From: an uncultured Planctomycetaceae bacterium
GTDB lineage: Bacteria; Planctomycetota; Planctomycetia; Pirellulales; UBA1268
NCBI GenBank assembly: GCA_903958265.1
Contig: CAJBSQ010000029.1
Coordinates: forward strand, 1 to 8,793
Length of the DNA stretch: 8,793 nucleotides
Direction: 5' to 3'
Shown here one piece after another: positions 1 to 6,287 of the stretch. Both the position numbers and the translations under genes were made by a program. The notes beneath the pieces were generated by a model. That model searched no databases and was not told the origin of the DNA. It saw nothing but the letters and a program-made list of their open reading frames with translations. Every line of letters begins with the position of its first letter. The first letter of the stretch is position 1.

Positions 1-893
1 AAGTCGTCGACTGGCGTGGGTCTCGGCTCCGGCTGGCCGCCAGCGCGGAGTTGCTGCCAGACATCGTCGGTCGGCACCAGGTGGCGATACCGCAGTTCGG
101 CCGTCTCGCCCGGAGCGCAGGTGACAGTGAACGAACGTCCGTCATCGGCCGTCGTCCAGCGGGCCGCCGCGGCCGGTGTTCCCCACTCGGTCCACGCCGC
201 CGGCCAGCCCGCCTTCACAAGTTCCGGCGACACGTGCCGGCTGTCGTTCACGCACTGCAGCATCGCCACGAGCGTCGTCGGAGGCTTGCGGGCGATCACC
301 GGTGCGGCATCGTCCCGACTGGTCCAGATGTCGCCCCCGGCGACAAACAGCGTCTCTCCCGGCAGTCCCACGAGCCGCTTGATGTAGTTGGTCTTGGCGT
401 CTTCGGGATACTTGAAGACCACTACGTCCCACCGTCGAGGTTCGGTGAAGTCGTAGGCGAACTTGTCGACGAGGATCCGGTCACCGTTGAACGATGGATA
501 CCGCGGATCGGGCTGGCCAGGCCGCACAGCCAGCGGCATTTCGTGGCCGCAGTTGAAGCACCTCGCCTCCGGCACGATCCGATCAGGACGGATGCGGCCG
601 GCGGCCTCGTCCCACTCCTGACTGGCCCCGACCCGAAACTCGGCGCCGCACGAGGAGCAGGCGAGATCCTTGTGGCGACCCATGAGCGTGGGCGCCATCG
701 ACCCGGTTGGAATCACGAAGGCCTCCGCCTCGAAGGCCCTGAAGAGGAGGGCGAGCGTGAAGGCGACGACGATCGATTCGACCGTCTCCCGGCCGGCGGC
801 CAGCGGATTGCGGACGACATCGCCCCGCCGGCCCGTGGACAGGCGGCCCGGTCCAGCCGCAGCGGTGGTTGATGCGCGTTGCGGCACGGCCAT
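1..893 (-). CDS. lepB: Type I signal peptidase (S26 family) with zinc-ribbon-like insert, 3' end cut by window
   Basis: Membrane serine protease that removes signal peptides from exported proteins on the outer face of the cytoplasmic membrane. Translated on the minus strand from ATG at 893, with GGAG ten bases upstream; 297 residues are visible and no stop is reached. One hydrophobic segment (about residues 38-52) precedes the catalytic serine motif TGSMAPTL, with Ser65. The general-base Lys172 lies in NYIKRLVGLPGE, preceded by the family box WDVVVFKYPE. Between the two catalytic boxes sits an insert with two CxxC/CxxC pairs (Cys79, Cys82, Cys112, Cys115) that looks like a zinc ribbon; E. coli LepB has nothing like it. 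Residues after about 185 are a further divergent extension. It lies 90 bases downstream of the tlpA-like gene on the same strand and is probably co-transcribed with it. The catalytic boxes make the family secure; the role of the insert is unknown. Confidence 0.93.
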   Translation of the reverse strand, partial: MAVPQRASTTAAAGPGRLSTGRRGDVVRNPLAAGRETVESIVVAFTLALLFRAFEAEAFVIPTGSMAPTLMGRHKDLACSSCGAEFRVGASQEWDEAAGRIRPDRIVPEARCFNCGHEMPLAVRPGQPDPRYPSFNGDRILVDKFAYDFTEPRRWDVVVFKYPEDAKTNYIKRLVGLPGETLFVAGGDIWTSRDDAAPVIARKPPTTLVAMLQCVNDSRHVSPELVKAGWPAAWTEWGTPAAAARWTTADDGRSFTVTCAPGETAELRYRHLVPTDDVWQQLRAGGQPEPRPTPVDD

Positions 894-903
894 GGTCGGA
901 GGG

Positions 904-907
904 CTCC
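904..907 (-). promoter_or_regulatory. Ribosome binding site of the signal peptidase gene
   Basis: Reads GGAG on the minus strand, ten bases before the ATG at 893. It supports that ATG as the start; the frame is open further upstream to the stop codon of the preceding gene but offers no better start. Confidence 0.5.
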
Positions 908-983
908 GGGAATGCTGGGGCGGTTTTGCGGAGGTCGCGGCGAGCGCGGTGGGCAGGAGTCTACCGCCGCCGCTGCGGTCGGC

Positions 984-1601
984 TCAACGGTCGGCTCCCG
1001 CCAGCAGATCGCGGACGGTCGCCTCGACGTCGGCGTAGGTGAATGGCCGGCCGAGCGTGCGGGCGGCGAAGTCGTCGTCGTAGCGGACGGCCAGCGATCC
1101 ATCGGCGCGCCACACCGCGACCGCTGGCACGCTCGCAAGCTCGAGTTTCCGGTACATCGCATCGACCTCCTCTCGGGACGCCATGTTGATCACGCCGTGC
1201 GCCCCGACCTGCTCCAGAAACGCACCGACGGCGGGGAGCGAGTCTTCGGCCGCACCGATCCCCTCGTACTCGAAGGCCAGCGACAGGCAGACGACGCCCG
1301 GGGAATGCGCGGCGGCGAGCTTGACGAGGTTGGGGAACTCCCTGACGCACGGCGGGCAGGAGGTGCTCCAGCAGTCGAGCACCACCACCTTCCCGCGATG
1401 CGCGGCCACCTCCGCCATCAGACCGTCGTGGTCGACGAGCCGCACCACGATCCCCGCTGCGGGGGCGCCGGCATGACCGCGATCCAGGCCGAGGCTGGCG
1501 GCTGCACCGCAGAGGATTCCCAGCGCGGCCCGCCTCCCGCACAATCCAGGTTCGCGGCGACGTCGCGGGAGCAGGTCTGCCATGCCACGGTTCGAGCACA
1601 T
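984..1601 (-). CDS. Secreted TlpA/thioredoxin-like thiol oxidoreductase
   Basis: A 205-residue thioredoxin-fold protein, probably acting outside the cytoplasm on protein disulfides. The active site WSTSCPPC has Cys82 and Cys85, and the cis-proline is Pro159 in ASVPAVAV, both typical of TlpA/ResA-like proteins. The N-terminus is very basic (RRRR at about 13-16, then GRR at 22-24) and is followed by a hydrophobic stretch, LGILCGAAASLGL, which fits a Tat-like or Sec signal; there is no proper lipobox. Two starts are possible. ATG at 1601 has GGGAGG ten bases upstream and is preferred; ATG at 1583 (residue 7) has no such signal. With either start the 5' end overlaps the divergent methyltransferase gene. 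The signal peptidase follows on the same strand. Its exact substrate cannot be told from sequence; cytochrome maturation or general thiol reduction are the usual roles in the family. Confidence 0.85.
   Translation of the reverse strand: MCSNRGMADLLPRRRREPGLCGRRAALGILCGAAASLGLDRGHAGAPAAGIVVRLVDHDGLMAEVAAHRGKVVVLDCWSTSCPPCVREFPNLVKLAAAHSPGVVCLSLAFEYEGIGAAEDSLPAVGAFLEQVGAHGVINMASREEVDAMYRKLELASVPAVAVWRADGSLAVRYDDDFAARTLGRPFTYADVEATVRDLLAGADR
1567..1571 (+). promoter_or_regulatory. Ribosome binding site of the SpoU methyltransferase gene
   Basis: GGGAG with ten bases to the ATG at 1582. It lies inside the 5' coding part of the divergent tlpA-like gene, so each of the two genes has its ribosome binding site on, or next to, the other gene's coding sequence. 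Confidence 0.5.
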
Positions 1602-2097
1602 CCGTCACAAGCCTCCCGAAGTTCTCGCGGCGCCCCGCGAGCTGATCGTGGCCTGCGCGGTGATGCAAAGCCACGTGAATCTCTCCCACATCGTACGCAC
1701 CTGCGGCTGTTTCGGCATCGCCCGCGTGATCGCCTGCGGCGCCGCCGGACTGCACGGCCGGATCGCGCGGGACGGCGCGGAATCGGTCGAGGTGGCGGTG
1801 CATCGCAGCCTGCCGCCGGTGCTCGATCGGCTGCGGGCCGAGGGATACCAGATCGTGGGGTTGGAGCAGGCGACCCGTTCGGAGAGCCTGTTCGACTTTC
1901 GCTTCACGGCCCAAACCGTGCTGGTGATCGGCAACGAACGGGCGGGCCTCACGCAGGACGAACTCGACCGCCTCGACCGCGTGGCCGAGATCCCGATGGC
2001 AGGTCTGCCGCACAGCCTCAACGCGGCGACCTCCACCTCGATCGCCATCTACGAATACTGCCGGCAGTGGCCGGTGGGTGGCGGGCAGTCGTCATGA
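1582..2097 (+). CDS. SpoU-family (TrmH-like) tRNA/rRNA 2'-O-methyltransferase
   Basis: A SAM-dependent RNA ribose methyltransferase of the SPOUT class, 171 residues, which is the short form consisting of only the knotted catalytic domain. All three SpoU motifs are visible: motif 1 SHVNLSHIVRTCGCFGI (Asn33, Arg39), motif 2 VLVIGNERAGL (about 113-123, Glu119) and motif 3 IPMAGLPHSLNAATSTSIAIYEY (about 137-159, Asn147), which forms the knot and SAM site. The start at 1582 has GGGAG ten bases upstream. The stop overlaps the ATG of the next gene as ATGA, so the two are probably translationally coupled. Small SpoU proteins of this kind include tRNA Gm18 and Cm34/Um34 enzymes as well as rRNA methylases; the sequence alone does not say which base is modified, so no specific symbol is given. 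Confidence 0.9.
   Translation: MPRFEHIRHKPPEVLAAPRELIVACAVMQSHVNLSHIVRTCGCFGIARVIACGAAGLHGRIARDGAESVEVAVHRSLPPVLDRLRAEGYQIVGLEQATRSESLFDFRFTAQTVLVIGNERAGLTQDELDRLDRVAEIPMAGLPHSLNAATSTSIAIYEYCRQWPVGGGQSS
1612..1617 (-). promoter_or_regulatory. Strong Shine-Dalgarno for the tlpA-like gene, inside the opposite-strand methyltransferase gene
   Basis: Reads GGGAGG on the minus strand, ten bases before the ATG at 1601. It decides in favour of that start over the ATG at 1583. The signal lies within codons 11-12 of the divergent plus-strand gene. Confidence 0.5.
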
Positions 2098-3038
2098 CGC
2101 TCGTCGTCGGCACCGACGAAGCTGGCTACGGACCGAACCTCGGGCCGCTCGTGGTGGCCGCCACGGCCTGGGAGGTTGCGGCCGCGGCAGATGACGTCGA
2201 CGGGGTGTTCGCGGCGGTCGCCGCCGACCTGGCTGGACTCTGGGGCGATTCGAAGCAGATCTTCCGGGGCGGGGCCGGCTTGTCTGCGTTGGAGCGGGGC
2301 GTGCTGGCGGCCGCGGGGATCGCCATGGGATCCCTGCCCGCAACGTGGCGGGCGTTCGCGGCCGCGCTGGCCGCCAGCCATCCGGCGGATGGCCCGCCTG
2401 CCGCCGCCGTCGCGGAACATGCCGAGGTCGAGGCCCTGCTCGTCCCCCGGGCCTGTTCCCGCCAGCAGTGCCTCGACTCCGCCGCGGTGGCGGGGGGCCA
2501 CCTGGCTGCCCGGGGCGTCGACCTGCGGGCCGTGCAGTTTCGGATCATCCAGCCGCGCGAGTTCAACGCCCTGCTCGACGCCGGTTTTAACAAGAGCGAC
2601 ATCCTCTCCCGCGCGACGCTCGATCTCGCCGCCACGCTTGTGAGTGCCGCCAAGCCCGGCCCGGTGGTCGTGTGGTGCGATCGCCACGGCGGACGCCGCC
2701 GGTATGCGCCGCTCGTTTCGCATTCCTTTGCCGCCCCGCTCGTGCAGGTGGTCGCCGAGACGCCCGAGTGGTCGGCGTATCACCTCCCCGCGGCCACCTG
2801 CCGGATCGAGTTTTCGGTGCGGGGCGAGTCGCGGCTCCCCGTCGCGCTGGCGAGCATGACGGCGAAGTACGTGCGTGAGCTCGCGATGGCCGCCTTCAAC
2901 GAGCACTGGTGCGGCCGCCAGGCCGGCCTGCGGCCGACCGCCGGCTATCCCGTGGACGCGGCGCGATGGCGAAGTGACGCCGACGAGACGGTGCGGGGGG
3001 CGGGGCTCGCCTGGGACGACCTCTGGCGAAGGGCATGA
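2094..3038 (+). CDS. Divergent RNase HII-like protein
   Basis: 314 residues; start chosen at the ATG that overlaps the preceding TGA, where the RNase HII signature begins at once. The frame is open far upstream, but that part is antisense or out-of-frame to other genes. Motifs in RNase HII order: VGTDEAGYGPNLGPLVVAA (Asp8, Glu9), GDSKQIF (Asp52-Lys54), REFNALLDAGFNKSDILSRATLDLA (matching the IDELNILHATMLAM region), VVVWCDRHGG (Asp196, third carboxylate), ASMTAKYVRELAM (matching ASILAKVTRDAEM) and PTAGYPVD. Two active-site positions differ: the basic residue of the GRG motif is Tyr12, and the fourth carboxylate is Glu262 rather than Asp. It is also about 110 residues longer than ordinary RNase HII (about 200), with extra sequence between DSK and the FN motif and after Asp196. 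It probably cleaves or binds RNA-containing duplexes, but the substrate is uncertain. Recognition of the fold is firm; an activity equal to canonical RNase HII is not. Confidence 0.72.
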   Translation: MTLVVGTDEAGYGPNLGPLVVAATAWEVAAAADDVDGVFAAVAADLAGLWGDSKQIFRGGAGLSALERGVLAAAGIAMGSLPATWRAFAAALAASHPADGPPAAAVAEHAEVEALLVPRACSRQQCLDSAAVAGGHLAARGVDLRAVQFRIIQPREFNALLDAGFNKSDILSRATLDLAATLVSAAKPGPVVVWCDRHGGRRRYAPLVSHSFAAPLVQVVAETPEWSAYHLPAATCRIEFSVRGESRLPVALASMTAKYVRELAMAAFNEHWCGRQAGLRPTAGYPVDAARWRSDADETVRGAGLAWDDLWRRA

Positions 3039-3101
3039 CCATGACCGCCGGAGGCGCCGGGCGGCTTGTGGACCCGGCGGAGGAAGGCGAGAATCCCCGT
3101 C

Positions 3102-3602
3102 ATGGCCCTGCTCACCACCCAGCTGTACGTGATCCGTCATGCCGTCGCGGAAGACGTGGCCGCAGACGGTGATGACCATGCTCGACCGCTCACCCGCAAG
3201 GGACGCCGCCGATTCGCCCGGCTCGTGCAGCGGCTCGCCCGGGCGGGCATGGCGGTCGACCTGATCGCGACGAGCCCGCTGGTCCGCACCCGGCAGACCG
3301 CTGAGATCCTGGCGGAGGAACTGGCCGGACAGCCGCCGGTGGTCGTGGTCGATGCGCTGGCGCCTGGATCCGACTGGCACGCGATCGTCGAGTGGACGAT
3401 CGCGCAGGATGCCGCCAGCGTCGCCTGGGTGGGGCATGCCCCGTGCGTGGGCCGGCTGGTGGCCCTCTCGATCGGCGACGGGTCGGCGGCGATCCGGATG
3501 GACAAGGGGGCCGTGGCGTCGATCGCCTTCGCCGACGGCCCGGGGCACCCCGGCGACCTGGAGTGGCTGGTCGTGCCCGACCTCGTCCGCGGGCGGCGGT
3601 AG
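3102..3602 (+). CDS. sixA: SixA-type phosphohistidine phosphatase (histidine phosphatase superfamily)
   Basis: 166 residues, close to the usual 160 for SixA. The phosphate-accepting histidine is His13 in LYVIRHAVAED, the SixA form of the RHG motif. RPLTRKGRRR and SPLVRTRQTAEIL (Arg62) supply further phosphate-site residues, and the second catalytic histidine is His112 in VGHAPCVG. In E. coli SixA dephosphorylates a phosphohistidine on a signalling protein (ArcB HPt domain, and the nitrogen PTS protein NPr has been reported); the partner here is unknown, and no histidine kinase is in the window. The ATG at 3102 is preferred over an upstream TTG at 3066 because the conserved strand starts a few residues later; a GGAGGAAGG sequence lies about 15 bases upstream. 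It follows the RNase HII-like gene by 63 bases and is probably in the same transcript. Confidence 0.88.
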   Translation: MALLTTQLYVIRHAVAEDVAADGDDHARPLTRKGRRRFARLVQRLARAGMAVDLIATSPLVRTRQTAEILAEELAGQPPVVVVDALAPGSDWHAIVEWTIAQDAASVAWVGHAPCVGRLVALSIGDGSAAIRMDKGAVASIAFADGPGHPGDLEWLVVPDLVRGRR

Positions 3603-3722
3603 CCGGGTGGTCGGATCGGGTGGCCGGGTTGGCACTTTTCCAGATCTGCCTCCGGCCTAAACTCTGGGATCGAGTTTCGTGGCAGAGAGGCGTCGGCTGA
3701 GACTTTTTCAGGAGCGAGTGTC
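3603..3722. other. Intergenic region between sixA and the peroxidase gene
   Basis: 120 bases without a gene, less GC-rich at its right end than the surroundings. It contains a weak CCAGA/TCTGG inverted repeat (3640-3644 and 3663-3667) around an AGATCT palindrome. No convincing promoter or U-tract terminator is seen, although this is the most likely place for a peroxidase promoter because the peroxidase differs in function from the genes before it. Confidence 0.35.
3711..3714 (+). promoter_or_regulatory. Ribosome binding site of the peroxidase gene
   Basis: GGAG eight bases before the GTG at 3723. It supports this GTG over the in-frame ATG at residue 13. Confidence 0.55.
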
Positions 3723-5162
3723 GTGGTCAAGCCAGTTGTTCGTCAGGCGTCGTGGTGCATGGTGGCTTCCACGGTCGCTTCGTGGATGGCCGTGTTCGTG
3801 CTCGCCATCGCGGGCTCGACCGGTTGCGCCCCCGCCGGCGGCCCGATCGCCCGGGAGGATGTGGTCGAGATCGAGACCATCGAAATGGCGCCGGCCACTG
3901 GTGCGACGCCCGCGACCCCTGCAGCCGGCGCGGTCAACGCGGCACCGCCGGAGCAGCCGATCGAGCAGCCAACTGAGGAACCAGCCGTCGAGCCGAACAC
4001 GCCGCCGAGCCCGACGCTGAGTGAACGGGTCAACCTTGGCGATCCATCGCTCACCGCCGGCGTGCCCGGCACGGGCCCAATCACGCTTGCGGAGGTTGAT
4101 GCCTGGCTCACCGACCCGAGGAACTCTCGCGTGCTCGAGCCGGTGCTGCCGCTGGGACTCTCGCAGGGTGCGGCCCAGATCACGGGTCTCGAGGCCAACC
4201 CGCTCACCCGTGCGAAGGTCGAACTGGGCCGCCAACTCTACTTCGATCCGCGGCTGTCGGTCGATTCCACGGTGAGCTGCGCCAGCTGCCACAGCCCGGC
4301 GGAGGGCTACTCCGCCCAGACGAAGACCGGCGTGGGCCTTCGTGGCCAGCGTGGAGGCCGCAACTCGCCCGTCGCTTACAATCGGATCCTCTCGGGCAAG
4401 CAGTTCTGGGACGGCCGCGTCGATTCGCTCGAGGCTCAGGCGATCGGCCCGATCCAAAACCCGATCGAGATGGGCTTCACGCACGAGGGTGTCGTCAAGC
4501 GGCTCGCCGAGAATCCTGTCTACGCGAAACAGTTCGAGACTGTGTTCGGTGAACTGACGATCGACCGCGTAGGGCAGGCCATCGCCGCCTTCGAACGGGT
4601 GCTGGTCACGGCCCCGTCCGCCTACGACTACGGCGAGCAACTGCGGGCCTTCGCGACCCTCGACGAGGAGGACATCGCCGAAGACCCGGAACTCGCTGCG
4701 AAGTACAAGGCGGCGAAGGAAGCTGCCGAAGCGAACCCGATGTCGGAGTCGGCCAACCGCGGTCGCGACATCTTCTTCACCGAGAAGGGCAACTGCACCG
4801 CCTGCCATGTCGGTGCCAACCTCGCGGACGAGAACTACCACAACCTCGGCGTTGGCATGGACCAGCCGGAGCCCGACCTGGGCCGGTTCGTGGTGACGAA
4901 GGAGCCGGGGGACACGGGGGCCTTCAAGACCCCGACGGTGCGAAATGTAGCCCTGTCGGCCCCGTACATGCACGACGGCTCGATGGCCACGCTCGAGGAG
5001 GTGGTCGAGTGGTACGACAAGGGCGGCCACCCGAATCCGCACCTGAGCGACAAGATCAGGCCGCTCAAGCTGTCGGCGCAGGAGAAAGCCGATCTGGTCG
5101 AGTTCATGAAGGCCTGCACCGGCCCGACGCCGTCCGTCGAGACCAGCCGGCTGCCGGAGTGA
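3723..5162 (+). CDS. Di-heme cytochrome c peroxidase (CcpA/MauG family), probable lipoprotein
   Basis: 479 residues from a GTG start. It reduces hydrogen peroxide with electrons from small cytochromes outside the cytoplasmic membrane, or performs a related MauG-type oxidation. The N-terminus is a signal peptide (hydrophobic core about 16-31) ending in STGC, so Cys35 may be lipidated. A Pro/Glu/Thr/Ala-rich tether follows (about 50-98), then the peroxidase. Heme sites are CASCH (Cys186, Cys189, His190) and CTACH (Cys358, Cys361, His362). Between them lie RNSPVAYN, FWDGRVDSLEAQA with the inter-heme Trp, and IQNPIEM with the likely catalytic Glu. YMHDGSM (Met416, Met421) supplies the Met ligand of the electron-transfer heme. 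At the position of the usual distal His of the peroxidatic heme (His71 in Pseudomonas) there is Leu206. A charged helical insert of about 30 residues (about 310-345) precedes the second heme site. Confidence 0.92.
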   Translation: MVKPVVRQASWCMVASTVASWMAVFVLAIAGSTGCAPAGGPIAREDVVEIETIEMAPATGATPATPAAGAVNAAPPEQPIEQPTEEPAVEPNTPPSPTLSERVNLGDPSLTAGVPGTGPITLAEVDAWLTDPRNSRVLEPVLPLGLSQGAAQITGLEANPLTRAKVELGRQLYFDPRLSVDSTVSCASCHSPAEGYSAQTKTGVGLRGQRGGRNSPVAYNRILSGKQFWDGRVDSLEAQAIGPIQNPIEMGFTHEGVVKRLAENPVYAKQFETVFGELTIDRVGQAIAAFERVLVTAPSAYDYGEQLRAFATLDEEDIAEDPELAAKYKAAKEAAEANPMSESANRGRDIFFTEKGNCTACHVGANLADENYHNLGVGMDQPEPDLGRFVVTKEPGDTGAFKTPTVRNVALSAPYMHDGSMATLEEVVEWYDKGGHPNPHLSDKIRPLKLSAQEKADLVEFMKACTGPTPSVETSRLPE

Positions 5163-5235
5163 GCCCGGAGGGCAGGGCGGTGCCAAGTGGGTTGTTTCGA
5201 GCGGTGCGAGGTGTTTCCCTACCGGTGACCACGTC

Positions 5236-6270
5236 ATGAGCTCCGACCGCACACTCCTGCCGCTGTCCCAGGCCACCCGGCCGTTCTACGCGGGCATCGA
5301 CCTCGGCGGCACCAACATCAAAGCCGCGCTCCTCGACGATCTGGGGCGGATCGTCGCGTTCCACACCGAGCCGACGCACGCGGCCCGCGGCCCGGAGGAT
5401 GCGGCGGCCCGGATTGGTCGGGCGGTCCACACGCTCGCGGGCCGCGCCGGCATCGCCACGGCCGACGTCGCCCGGGTAGGTCTAGGATCTCCTGGTCCGC
5501 TCGACATTCCCGCCGGGACGATCGTTCGCGCCGGCAACCTCCCCGGCTGGGACGACTTTCCGCTCCGCGACCGAGTGGCGGCCCATACTGGTCGCGACGT
5601 GACGTTTGCCAACGACGCCAACGCGGCAGGCTATGGCGAATACTGGGTGGGGTCGGCCCGCGGTTCGTCGTCGCTGGTGCTGCTCACGCTCGGCACCGGC
5701 GTCGGTGGCGGGATCATCATCGGAGATGTCAACGTCGAGGGAGCCCACAGCCACGGCTCGGAGTGCGGCCACATCATCGTCGATCCCGCACCGACGGCGC
5801 GGGTCTGTCCCTGTGGTCAGCTTGGGCACCTCGAGGCCTACACCAGCGCCACGTCGCTGAAGGCGCTGGCCGCCGAGGCGCTGGCCGCCGGGGGCACCGG
5901 CTCGCTCGCCGCGGCGGTGGCCGCGGGCGAGGAGCTGACCCCCGTGGTGATCGCCCGTGAGGCCGGGGCCGGCGACGCCCTCGCCATGGGCGTGCTGATG
6001 GAGGCGGCCCGGTGGCTGGGGATCGGCATCGTGACGTTCATGCACACCATCGATCCGGAGGCGGTGGTGATCGGCGGGGCGATGACCTTCGGCCGGGAGG
6101 AGCATCCGGTGGGGCGGGCGTTTCTCGAGCGTGTCCGCGAGGAGGTCCGCCGCCGCACGTTTCCAGTGCTCGCCCGCCGGACCTCGATCCGCTACGCCAG
6201 CCTCGGTGGCGACGCCGGATCGATCGGCGCCGCCGGCCTCGCCCGGCTCGATCACCGGCGGCAGCCCTGA
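5236..6270 (+). CDS. ROK-family sugar kinase, glucokinase-like
   Basis: 344 residues. It phosphorylates a hexose, most likely glucose, with ATP in the cytoplasm. The phosphate-1 motif is AGIDLGGTNIKAAL (Asp22-Lys29). The catalytic aspartate is Asp127 in FANDANAAGYGE, and the second phosphate loop is LLTLGTGVGGGII. The ROK zinc site is visible as ECGHIIVD (Glu176, His179) followed by CPCGQLGHLE (Cys191, Cys193, His198); the third cysteine of the classical CxCGxxGCxE motif is histidine here. The C-terminal lobe contains VIGGAMTFGREE and GGDAGSIGAAGLA, typical of the family. There is no helix-turn-helix domain, so it is a kinase and not a ROK repressor. The start at 5236 has no strong Shine-Dalgarno. 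It lies 73 bases after the peroxidase and 17 bases before lepA. Glucose, mannose or N-acetyl sugars cannot be separated from sequence alone. Confidence 0.9.
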   Translation: MSSDRTLLPLSQATRPFYAGIDLGGTNIKAALLDDLGRIVAFHTEPTHAARGPEDAAARIGRAVHTLAGRAGIATADVARVGLGSPGPLDIPAGTIVRAGNLPGWDDFPLRDRVAAHTGRDVTFANDANAAGYGEYWVGSARGSSSLVLLTLGTGVGGGIIIGDVNVEGAHSHGSECGHIIVDPAPTARVCPCGQLGHLEAYTSATSLKALAAEALAAGGTGSLAAAVAAGEELTPVVIAREAGAGDALAMGVLMEAARWLGIGIVTFMHTIDPEAVVIGGAMTFGREEHPVGRAFLERVREEVRRRTFPVLARRTSIRYASLGGDAGSIGAAGLARLDHRRQP

Positions 6271-6287
6271 CACAGTACAATCTCTTC

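Noticed and set aside
51..872. 273-codon plus-strand open frame opposite the signal peptidase
   Set aside because: The minus strand carries the S26 Ser and Lys boxes and the four cysteines in one frame; the plus frame has no motifs.
879..2093. Long plus-strand open frame that continues into the RNase HII-like gene
   Set aside because: It is antisense to the tlpA-like gene and out of frame with the methyltransferase; its translation is Arg/Gly-rich without domains. The real gene starts at 2094, where the conserved motif begins and overlaps the preceding stop.
2049..3635. 528-codon minus-strand open frame opposite the RNase HII-like and sixA genes
   Set aside because: Low-complexity Arg/Gly/Pro-rich translation with no recognisable domain; long antisense frames are common in GC-rich DNA with third-position GC bias.
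3629..3652. Possible sigma-54 promoter (TTGGCAC followed by TGCC)
   Set aside because: The spacing between the GG and GC elements is 15 bases instead of 10, so it does not fit the consensus. As a sigma-70 promoter the TTGGCA and TAAACT boxes are 23 bases apart, which is too far.
3708..5276. 522-codon minus-strand open frame opposite the peroxidase gene
   Set aside because: The plus strand has two heme motifs and all peroxidase boxes; the antisense translation has none and is a composition artefact.
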